Origin: Chloroflexota bacterium
GTDB taxonomy: Bacteria; Chloroflexota; UBA6077; CF-72
Reading direction: 5' to 3'
Length of the DNA: 36,271 nucleotides
NCBI GenBank assembly: GCA_005883405.1
Contig: VBGG01000166.1
Span: forward strand, 1 to 36,271
A program made the position numbers and the translations under genes. The notes under the pieces were generated by a model. It was not told where the DNA came from and did not search any database. It was given only the letters and a program-made list of their open reading frames with translations. This document shows positions 28,525 to 36,008 of this stretch, piece by piece. Numbering within the stretch: position 1 is the stretch's first letter; every line of letters begins with the position of its first letter.

Positions 28525-29262
28525 ATGCCGTTGCGACGACCAGACGCCAGCGCCACCTGGCGCACCGACAAGTTCACCGCTCGCGCCAAAAAGGCGATGC
28601 ACCTCGCCCAGCAGGAGGCCCAACGCCTCCACCAATCGCCCCTGGGGACGCAGCACCTGTTGCTGGGCCTGGTGCGGGAAGGCGAAGGCGTCGCGACACG
28701 CGTGCTCGCGCGCTACGGCGTCGAGCTCGAGGCTGTCCGCCTGGCCGCCGCCAGCACGGACACGTCTGATCCCGGGCCGCCGCTGGCCGCCGCGGTTGAA
28801 CGGGCTGTCGACCGCGCGCGCCACGAGGCGCAGGAGCTTGGTCACAAGTTTGTCGGCACCGAGCACCTGCTTCTGGCCGTGCTGCACGAGGACCACGGCA
28901 TGGCGCTCTCGTTGCTCCAGAGCCTGGGTGTCGATCCAGAAGCGATCGCCGCGGACGTGCTGGTCGCCACCTCTATCAGCGTCACATCGTCGGCCACCCG
29001 GAGCCAGCGCCAAGGTGAACTGGCGCCCGGCCCGAAAGACAACGTTGTCAGCTGTCGAGTGGACGACCGTGCTGTGGAGGCCATCGACGCACTGGTCGCG
29101 GCCGGCATCCGCTCGACGCGCAGCGACGCCGCTGCGTGGCTGATCCGCTCCGGCATCGAAGCCAATCGCGAGTTCTTCGAGCAGGTCTACGCGACCGTCG
29201 GCGAAATCCGCAGACTCCGCGAGCAGGCCCAGGCGCTCGCGCGCCAGTCTCCCTCCGACTGA
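28525..29262 (+). CDS. Double Clp N-terminal domain protein with C-terminal ribbon-helix-helix-like segment
   Basis: FTARAKKAMHLAQQEAQRLHQSPLGTQHLLLGLVREGEGVA and HEAQELGHKFVGTEHLLLAVLHEDHGMA (ClpC-N repeats); C-term VSCRVDDRAVEAIDALVAAGIRSTRSDAAAWLIRSGIEANREF. Confidence 0.85.
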   Translation: MPLRRPDASATWRTDKFTARAKKAMHLAQQEAQRLHQSPLGTQHLLLGLVREGEGVATRVLARYGVELEAVRLAAASTDTSDPGPPLAAAVERAVDRARHEAQELGHKFVGTEHLLLAVLHEDHGMALSLLQSLGVDPEAIAADVLVATSISVTSSATRSQRQGELAPGPKDNVVSCRVDDRAVEAIDALVAAGIRSTRSDAAAWLIRSGIEANREFFEQVYATVGEIRRLREQAQALARQSPSD

Positions 29263-29646
29263 AGCGGCTCGCGCGCGGCTTGACGTCTCCGAGCGCGGTC
29301 GAGGCTACACTGGCCGCACCGTGACTCTCCAAGTTGATCGCGCAACGCTGCGCCAGCACATGCCCGCGCGCGATCACTGCCTGGCTCCGTCCCGCGCGGG
29401 AGTGCGCCGTCGACGCATGCTGGCCGGTACGGCCGCATGTTCCCCGACCTCGCGCTGAGTCGTACCGCTTGGCTGATGCCAGGTGGCGCCGTCGCTACCC
29501 CACCACGGCAGCGTCTTCGGTCTGGGTGATCTTCTGGCGTTCGTCCAGAAAGTACGCGATGTGGAGGTTGGCGCGAGCTGACGGCGTCCGTTCTTCAGCA
29601 CGCTGCTGGCGCGCTGCTGAGCGCACCAGCAGCCAAGCGGAACGTT

Positions 29647-29907
29647 TTACACTGCCACGGTGCGACCGGTCACGAGGCGGCCGATGACGATGATGACAAT
29701 CGCGCCAAATACGGCGATCAGCAGGCTCTCCAGGTTGAAGCCGGAAACGTCGATGCCCAGTAACGCGCTCGTGATCCAACCACCCACGAGTGCGCCGAGG
29801 ATGCCCAGAATGATGTCTCCGACAATGCCGTATCCAGCACCCCGAACCAGCAAGCCGGCCAACCAGCCCGCGATCAATCCCAGCACAATCCAGGCGATAA
29901 CACTCAT
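29647..29907 (-). CDS. GlsB/YeaQ/YmgE family stress-response membrane protein
   Basis: MSVIAWIVLGLIAGWLAGLLVRGAGYGIVGDIILGILGALVGGWI. Confidence 0.93.
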   Translation of the reverse strand: MSVIAWIVLGLIAGWLAGLLVRGAGYGIVGDIILGILGALVGGWITSALLGIDVSGFNLESLLIAVFGAIVIIVIGRLVTGRTVAV

Positions 29908-30145
29908 ATTCCTTCTTCCTCCAGGTCAACTCCAGTCTCCATGCCGGCAGTAGGGAGCGCGCAAGGCGCACGTAAGAAACGCGTTACGTTGGCGTCCGCT
30001 CACGCGGAGATCGGGACGGCAAGGACCAGCACAGCGGCGATACACTCGTACTGGTGCACGCCGGAGATCGTCTCGATGAGGCAGAGCAAATATTGCGTCA
30101 GCACAGCGCGCGGCACGTTGAGCGCGCGCAGGAGAGCGCGATGCC

Positions 30146-30310
30146 TTGATCGATCTCTGGTACAAGAACGCAATCATCTACGCCATCGGGGTGCGAACAT
30201 TTGCCGATGGCAATGGTGATGGCGTGGGCGACTTCCGCGGGCTGGCCGACCGCCTGCCGTACCTACGTGCTCACGCGGAACAAACCGCAATCTTACGCGT
30301 CCATGTCTAG
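30146..30310 (+). pseudogene. N-terminal remnant of a GH13 trehalose synthase/alpha-amylase-like gene
   Basis: [54 protein letters not shown]; canonical LWYKDAIIY...DGNGDGIGDFxGL start, then stop. Confidence 0.75.
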
Positions 30311-30324
30311 AATCGCCGCGAGAT

Positions 30325-30492
30325 ATGAGCTTGCCGGTCGAGTCTGAGGAAGTCTGCGCGCGGTGCCGCCTGCCCCGCGCCGAATGGGGCGGCGTTGGCG
30401 AGGGCTACCCGAAGCTGGAGCAGCGCTACTGCTGTCGCGGCTGTGCCGATAACACCGGCTGCACGTGCCTGGAGGCCGGCCCGGCCGCCTGA
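30325..30492 (+). CDS. Small Cys-rich putative metal-binding protein (55 aa), metallothionein-like
   Basis: MSLPVESEEVCARCRLPRAEWGGVGEGYPKLEQRYCCRGCADNTGCTCLEAGPAA*; seven Cys as CxxC...CCxxC...CxC. Below ORF-track length cutoff. Confidence 0.6.
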   Translation: MSLPVESEEVCARCRLPRAEWGGVGEGYPKLEQRYCCRGCADNTGCTCLEAGPAA

Positions 30493-30634
30493 GAAACGCC
30501 AACTCAGTTACTGTCGGGCCGTGAGACTCAGCACAAGAAGCACCCTTGCAGGCCGAGCGCCTGGTGGACGTACCGCTGGTTCACGCCAGTTAGACTCCGC
30601 TGTGCGTTGCGTCGTGAGGAGGTGATGAGCAAGT

Positions 30635-30865
30635 ATGCGGCTCGACCTACCGGTCACTCGCTTCAGCTGGGGTGGTGAAGGAATCGAGCGGCGGCTGGGC
30701 GACATCGGTCAGGCCGTCGAGGATGCCGGCTTTCACACCGTGGTCGTCTCGCTGCGAGACGTCGAGACCCCGATCCGGACCATCGAGGCGATCGGCCGCG
30801 AGGTCATTCCGCGCGCTCGCAAGCTGGGGCCGTCGTTTGGAGCGCCGCGCATCGCCGCTGCATGA
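30635..30865 (+). pseudogene. Internally deleted LLM/F420-type oxidoreductase remnant (76 aa)
   Basis: MRLDLPVTRFSWGGEGIERRLGDIGQAVEDAGF (N-terminal strand/helix of luciferase-like proteins) joined directly to TVVVSLRDVETPIRTIEAIGREVIPRAR (C-terminal end). Confidence 0.55.
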
Positions 30866-30896
30866 CTCAGAGCCGACGCGTGGCCCACAGCTGGTC

Positions 30897-31421
30897 TTGT
30901 TATTCGGCGGCCCCGGCGCAGGCAAAGGCACCCAGGCGCGACTGCTGAGCGAAGAGCTGGGTATTCCCCACATCTCGAGCGGCGAGCTGCTGCGCGCACT
31001 TGGGGTGCACCGGGAGCTCATGAGCCGCGGGGAGCTGGTGCCGGACGACGTGGTGACTGAGCTTGTGTTCACGCGCCTCGAGCAACCGGATGCTGCCCAG
31101 GGAGCGATTCTCGAGGGGTTCCCACGCACGTTGACTCAAGCGCAAGCGCTCGACCGGTGGCTGGACGAACATGGGGGCGCGATTCGCCGGGCGCTGTACC
31201 TCGATGTTCCCGCCGACGAGCTCGTCCGCCGCCTTGTAGCTCGTGGGCAGGAGAGTGGTCGTGGCGATGATCGCGCGACTGTGGCCGCGAGGCGTTTGGC
31301 CGTCTTCGAAGATCGCCTACCGCTGGTCGTGCAGCACTATGCGGACCGTGGCTTGCTGCAGGTCGTCGATGGCGCACGGCCGATAGAAGAAGTCCACCGT
31401 CAGATTCTCGAGGCACTCTAG
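30897..31421 (+). CDS. Adenylate kinase-like nucleoside monophosphate kinase (start uncertain)
   Basis: LLFGGPGAGKGTQARLL Walker A; ISSGELLR; EGFPRTLTQAQALDRWL; compact lid. The nearest upstream ATG (30863) is out of frame. Confidence 0.85.
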   Translation: MLFGGPGAGKGTQARLLSEELGIPHISSGELLRALGVHRELMSRGELVPDDVVTELVFTRLEQPDAAQGAILEGFPRTLTQAQALDRWLDEHGGAIRRALYLDVPADELVRRLVARGQESGRGDDRATVAARRLAVFEDRLPLVVQHYADRGLLQVVDGARPIEEVHRQILEAL

Positions 31422-31736
31422 ACCGCCACGCGGCCCGCGGGAGGTCAATCAAAACGCAGGCGATGTACGCCAGCGGACGAACGAGGCGGCTGTGACGTGG
31501 AATACTGGGCGCTGGAGCCGGCACGCTTCGCAGACCGGGCTCCGTCGCGAAGGCTGATCGATTATCACCGTGGACAATTGACGATTACCAACCGCATCGG
31601 ACTCGAGGCGGTGGCATGCGAAGACTATCGTCATAGCCGCGACGCGTACAGTCGGATGTTTGACCAGTTGGAGACTCGGGTACCGAGGCTCCGCATGGTG
31701 TGGCGCTCCTGAAAGAACTCCCGCCGGAAGCGCGGG

Positions 31737-32585
31737 CTACACGATCTCGAGCGGTTGCGGACCCGTTGGGGGTGGAAAGGCCAGATCCAGCCAGGCGAGG
31801 TCGCCGCTCGTCAAGGGCACCTCGAAGGCCGCGCGATTCTCAATAACGTGCTCAGGATCGCTTGATTTGGGTATGGCAATCACTCCCGGCTGCCGCAGGA
31901 CCCAGGCGAGCACCACCTGGGCCGGCGTCGCGGCGTGTCCAGCGGCGACAGCCTCGAGAATGGTGTGACTGGACAGGCGCCCCTGCTCGATTGGTGAGTA
32001 CGCCATAATCGGCAGCCCTCGGCCGCGGCACCACGGCAGCAGGTCGTACTCGATGCCGCGCCGGGCCAGGTTGTACAGCACCTGGTCGGTGGTCACCTCC
32101 ACTCCACCCGGCAGGCTGACCAGCTCCTGCATGCTTGCCAGATCGAAGTTGCTGACGCCCCAACGGCGAATCAGACCGGTGTGCTTGAGCACGTGAAAGG
32201 CATCCAGTGTCTCCTGGAGCGGTATGCCGCCACGCCAGTGCAACAGGTACAGGTCCAGGCGGTCCGTCCCCAAACGTCTCAAGCTACGCTCACAGGCGAC
32301 AATGGTGCCGCGCCGAGTCGCGTGATGGGGCAGGACCTTGCTGACCAGGAACACGTCGTCCCGACGGCCGTGGATTGCCTCCCCGACGAGCTCTTCCGTG
32401 GCGCCGCCGGCATACATCTCGGCGGTGTCGATGAGCGTCAGCCCGAGCTCGAGCCCAAGACGCAAAGCCGCGATTTCACGCGTGCGTGACTTCGGATCCT
32501 CGGCCATATGCCAGGTTCCCTGGCCAAGTACCGGCACTGCCTCGCCATCGGGAAGCGTCACCCGGCGCATGTCAGTAGTGGTCAT
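31737..32585 (-). CDS. Aldo/keto reductase
   Basis: LIDTAEMYAGGATEELVGEAI; VSKVLPHHAT; DLYLLHWRGGIPLQETLDAF; GVSNFDLASM. Confidence 0.95.
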   Translation of the reverse strand: MTTTDMRRVTLPDGEAVPVLGQGTWHMAEDPKSRTREIAALRLGLELGLTLIDTAEMYAGGATEELVGEAIHGRRDDVFLVSKVLPHHATRRGTIVACERSLRRLGTDRLDLYLLHWRGGIPLQETLDAFHVLKHTGLIRRWGVSNFDLASMQELVSLPGGVEVTTDQVLYNLARRGIEYDLLPWCRGRGLPIMAYSPIEQGRLSSHTILEAVAAGHAATPAQVVLAWVLRQPGVIAIPKSSDPEHVIENRAAFEVPLTSGDLAWLDLAFPPPTGPQPLEIV

Positions 32586-32665
32586 GTGTCAGCTCGTACA
32601 TTGCACGAGCAGACGCCCACCCGGTGTAAGGGCCGCGTAAGGAGTGAGGCTACGGCCTGAACCGC

Positions 32666-33259
32666 TTACTGGTCTGCCCAGACCTCATGGAACTTCTTGC
32701 CGTATGGAAAAAACCGGTCGCGTTCGCCACGTTCCCAGGCGGCGCGCATTTCCGGTGCGCTGATGTCCCAATCCGGGCGGATCCGGCGCGTCACCTCACG
32801 CAGGTCCGACCACAGCTCGGCGATCGACGGGCGTCCCCAGAACCAGTAGCCGTAGTAGATCTTGTAGATCTTGAGCGCCGGCTCCAGGACCAGCGTGTGC
32901 GGGATCATCGGGTCGTTCGTCGGGTCAGTATATTCCTGGATGTCCAGGTCGCGTTGGACCACCCGTTCCGGGTCCGATAGGAAGGGCCACTGGGCGCCCT
33001 CGCCATCCCGGAATTCGTTGGTTCTGAGCAGGTTGTCGGTGGAAATAGTCACAATCCGTGTGTAGCCCACCTTCACCTCAGGATAGAAATGAACCATGTC
33101 GCGCACCTGGCGACGCTCTTTTGGTCAAAAATGGCCGCGCGAGAGATGCAGGATCATTGGATCGTCCCGCTGTAGCTCGGACAGCCGGCGCTTGCGGCCA
33201 GTGTGATCCGCCAATTCGTAATCCGGGAATAGCGACCCGGGCTGCATGTCAGGGCGCAT
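32666..33259 (-). CDS. Peroxiredoxin-like redoxin with in-frame UGA at the expected catalytic Cys; candidate selenoprotein (197 aa with Sec)
   Basis: Upstream frame MRPDMQPGSLFPDYELADHTGRKRRLSELQRDDPMILHLSRGHF, TGA at 33125..33127, then same frame PKERRQVRDMVHFYPEVKVGYTRIVTISTDNLLRTNEFRDGEGAQWPFLSDPERVVQRDLDIQEYTDPTNDPMIPHTLVLEPALKIYKIYYGYWFWGRP.... Confidence 0.75.
33098..33114 (-). promoter_or_regulatory. Candidate bacterial SECIS hairpin downstream of the UGA
   Basis: RNA-sense GUCGCCAGGUGCGCGAC, 10 nt after the UGA: five contiguous pairs (GUCGC/GCGAC), optional sixth C-G pair with one bulged C, apex AGGU. Confidence 0.55.
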
Positions 33260-33651
33260 GGTGACTCCAGGTACAGTGTGCTCCACGGCGCATAAGAGGC
33301 GCGTAGGAAAAGCTATCAGAAAACGGCCCAGGCAGCAGACTACGCCGTCGGAGTGCACCATGACAGGCTGATGCGACATGTGCAGATCGGTTCGGCACCG
33401 CTCGCCAATCGCGTGCTGGTCATCGACTCCAATGGTCTGCGTCTCGGGCCGCCATTCCGGGCGTTGCGAGGCGTGCTCACAGGAATACCCGTGCCTATCG
33501 AGGGTGTAGCCGGAGCGCACGACATAACGTAGGACTGGACAGCAGGTCAGGCGGAGTTGGCACCCGTAGTTCGCCCGCTGCACGATCTCGCCACTACGCT
33601 CGAATCGTCGGATGGCGCCGCACAATGAACACGCGGGTTGTCTCAGGCGCG

Positions 33652-34254
33652 TCATGTCGTTTTTCGTGCCAGCGCGCGGCTCTGGGGACCGAGGCGCGTC
33701 TCGATGTCGACCTTCGATGCCTTCACATACACGCCGGATTCGTCTGCTCGCTCGATCCATTCGGCCGGGATGCGAATGTCGTGGCCGAAAATTCCGTCGG
33801 CCCGTATCCAGAAGGCGTCCAGCTCGCCTGTTACCGGATCGAGCTCGACCTGGTCCACGCGCCCGATGTCACCATCAATCGCGTGCACTCGCGCACCACT
33901 GGTGATGTCGACATGGTGCTGGCCGAGTCTTTTTCTCTGCCAGACGGGAATATAGAAAGTTCCGTCGGGGTACGGTCCGGCCGCGGTCCATGCTGGCGGC
34001 GGAGCGAGGAGCTCGTTGTAGGCGAACTCCGGGAGCTGGTCGAGTTCATTCTCGTCCAGCGTCAGAACGACTTCGTCACCGACGGCTCGCTCGATGAAGT
34101 CCAGTGGGACGAGGACGTCGCGACTCAGCAAGTGTCCCTTCAGAACGACAATTCCGGTGACCGAGTTGTCATCCAGGTCAACGAGTACGCGGTGCACATG
34201 GCCGACATCGCGGCCGTGCCGCGTGCGGACGCGGGCGCCAATTTCGATCTTCAT
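33652..34254 (-). CDS. PRC-barrel domain protein (two PRC-barrel-like segments)
   Basis: IEIGARVRTRHGRDVGHVHRVLVDLDDNSVTGIVVLKG...DVLVPLDFIERA and ITSGARVHAIDGDIGRVDQVELDPVTGELDAFWIRADG...IRIPAEWIE. Confidence 0.8.
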   Translation of the reverse strand: MKIEIGARVRTRHGRDVGHVHRVLVDLDDNSVTGIVVLKGHLLSRDVLVPLDFIERAVGDEVVLTLDENELDQLPEFAYNELLAPPPAWTAAGPYPDGTFYIPVWQRKRLGQHHVDITSGARVHAIDGDIGRVDQVELDPVTGELDAFWIRADGIFGHDIRIPAEWIERADESGVYVKASKVDIETRLGPQSRALARKTT

Positions 34255-36008
34255 TTCATCTGTTTCCAGTTTCGGCCGGCCGAGTTAAAAAACGCGTATG
34301 GCGCGCGCGTGAAAAGCTTATTGACGACGGACTCCACGCCCGGAAGGCCACGCGCCAGGCGCTCGGCCGCTGCGCTCACCTCAGGTGTTGCGGCTCGACC
34401 GCGCAGTGTCACCCTACCCAGAAGGGCTGACACCTCGAGGTCCTGGATATCCAGACCTTCTCCACGCAGCGCCCGCTCGACACCGACGACAAGCTCTTCA
34501 TCTGCAATCAGCTGGTTGTCGACCGACAGAACGCCGGGAGTGCTGCGTGCCAGCTCCTCGGCGGCTTGTTTCAGGTCGCAGGTGCGCACGCGTCCGCTCA
34601 GGCGGACAAACCCTCCGTACACCTCGATCTTCTGCGTGTAACGATCGATGCCCTGAAACCGCGGATCCTCGTTCAGACGCCGTAACAGCTCGATGCGCAT
34701 GTCGTCGTCTGAGCGAAACTCTGGCAGGTCCAGGAGATCATCGCGGCTTGCTACAAGCTCGATACGTTCCGGGGTGATGGAGCGTGCCCAGCTGAGGGGA
34801 ATCACCACGTCGCGCGGAAGGAGCAACGCGCTCGAGATGCGGACAACGAGGTGCGTCACTGCGCCACTCTGCCGATCGAGCACGACGCGGCGTACCCTGC
34901 CCGCCGGGCCATCGGTGCACATTACTTCTGTTCCGACTGAGACGTTCGGCGGCACGTAGTCGGGAAAACGGTCGAGGTCGCACGCGTCCGCGCGGAGGTA
35001 CGCGACATCCTCGTCGGTGCGTTCGATGACCTCGAGCGGAATCACCACGGACCGATTACCGCGCCGAACAACGACCTGCCGTACACGAGGGCTGCCCGGA
35101 TCGGCAATCAATCGTTCAACCTGGCCTACAACATCGCCGCCGCAAATCACCTCTTTTCCAATGCCTAGCTCCACGAACGCTGCGCGGTGTGTGGTTGCTG
35201 TTGTTGTTTGAATGCGCAGGTCGCGCAGACGCGGTCCGTCGACCGAGAGCACTTCGATACATATGCCTGGCAGCTGGACCACGTCGCCAGGTTTCGGCAC
35301 GCGCCTGAGGTGGTCGTACACCAGCCCACCAATCGTCGCGAAACGAGTTTTGGGGAATCGCACGTCGAGTACCCGTTCGAGCTGATGCAACCTGGCCGTG
35401 GCCCCCACAACCGCGATGCCGTTGTCGATTCGACGGATTGCAGCCCGGCTGTCGTCCGAGTATTCATCTGGAACGGGGCCGACGAACTGCTCGAGCAGAT
35501 CCTCGAGCGTCACGAGACCGGCAAACCCGCCGCGCTCGTCCACGACGAGCGCGATGTGGGCGGCTTGACTACGCATCGCCCGCACCGCCTCGAGTACCGA
35601 CAGGGTGTCGGGCAGAGACAGCGCCGGACGTGCCAACTTGCCTGCCCTTGGCAAACCGCGCGATGACGTGGTCCGCGTTGCCAGCTCGCGCAGAAGGTCC
35701 AGCGCGTGCAAAATGCCGATCGGCCGATCCGGGCTATCACGGTACACCAGTGCGCGTGTGTGGCCGTATGCTGCCATCTGCCGCGCTGCTTCCCGGGCGG
35801 AGCAGTTTTCAGAGACAGCCACGACGTCCACGCGAGGAACCATCACATCGCGCAGCGTCAGCTCGGGCAAGCTCAGGGTCGCTTCCAGGTATTCGAGCAG
35901 GTCGGGTGGAATGGCACCAGTGCCAACAGCCGCTCGTACCAGCGCATGAAGAGATGCGCCGTCTCGTGGCGGAAACAGTCGAGCGAGCATGCGATACGCG
36001 AGGGTCAA
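34251..36008 (-). CDS. CorC/HlyC-like CBS-pair protein fused to PRC-barrel-like and two BON domains (no DUF21 membrane domain)
   Basis: LTLRDVMVPRVDVVAVSENCSAREA...HIALVVDERGGFAGLVTLEDLLEQFVGPVPDEYSDD; IGGLVYDHLRRVPKPGDVV (CorC_HlyC); PRC-like repeats; BON (YGGFVRLSGRVRTCDLKQAAEELARSTPGVLSVDNQL; LLGRVTLRGRAATPEVSAAAERLARGLPGVESVVNKL). Confidence 0.85.
   Translation of the reverse strand: MTLAYRMLARLFPPRDGASLHALVRAAVGTGAIPPDLLEYLEATLSLPELTLRDVMVPRVDVVAVSENCSAREAARQMAAYGHTRALVYRDSPDRPIGILHALDLLRELATRTTSSRGLPRAGKLARPALSLPDTLSVLEAVRAMRSQAAHIALVVDERGGFAGLVTLEDLLEQFVGPVPDEYSDDSRAAIRRIDNGIAVVGATARLHQLERVLDVRFPKTRFATIGGLVYDHLRRVPKPGDVVQLPGICIEVLSVDGPRLRDLRIQTTTATTHRAAFVELGIGKEVICGGDVVGQVERLIADPGSPRVRQVVVRRGNRSVVIPLEVIERTDEDVAYLRADACDLDRFPDYVPPNVSVGTEVMCTDGPAGRVRRVVLDRQSGAVTHLVVRISSALLLPRDVVIPLSWARSITPERIELVASRDDLLDLPEFRSDDDMRIELLRRLNEDPRFQGIDRYTQKIEVYGGFVRLSGRVRTCDLKQAAEELARSTPGVLSVDNQLIADEELVVGVERALRGEGLDIQDLEVSALLGRVTLRGRAATPEVSAAAERLARGLPGVESVVNKLFTRAPYAFFNSAGRNWKQMK

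Noticed and set aside
31497-31712. 71-aa ORF MEYWALEPARFADRAPSRRL...
   Set aside because: No recognisable domain or clear neighbourhood; may be chance or a remnant, so not called as a CDS.
33371-33532. 53-aa plus-strand ORF MRHVQIGSAPLANRVLVIDSNGLRLGPPFRALRGVL...
   Set aside because: Looks protein-like but there is no RBS, family or context support; left uncalled.
33260-33760. N-terminal extension of the 33125..33760 minus ORF (Cys-containing MTRLRQPACSLCGAIRRF...)
   Set aside because: The redoxin domain begins cleanly at MRPDMQPGS (33259); the extension overlaps the PRC-barrel gene and shows no recognisable fold.
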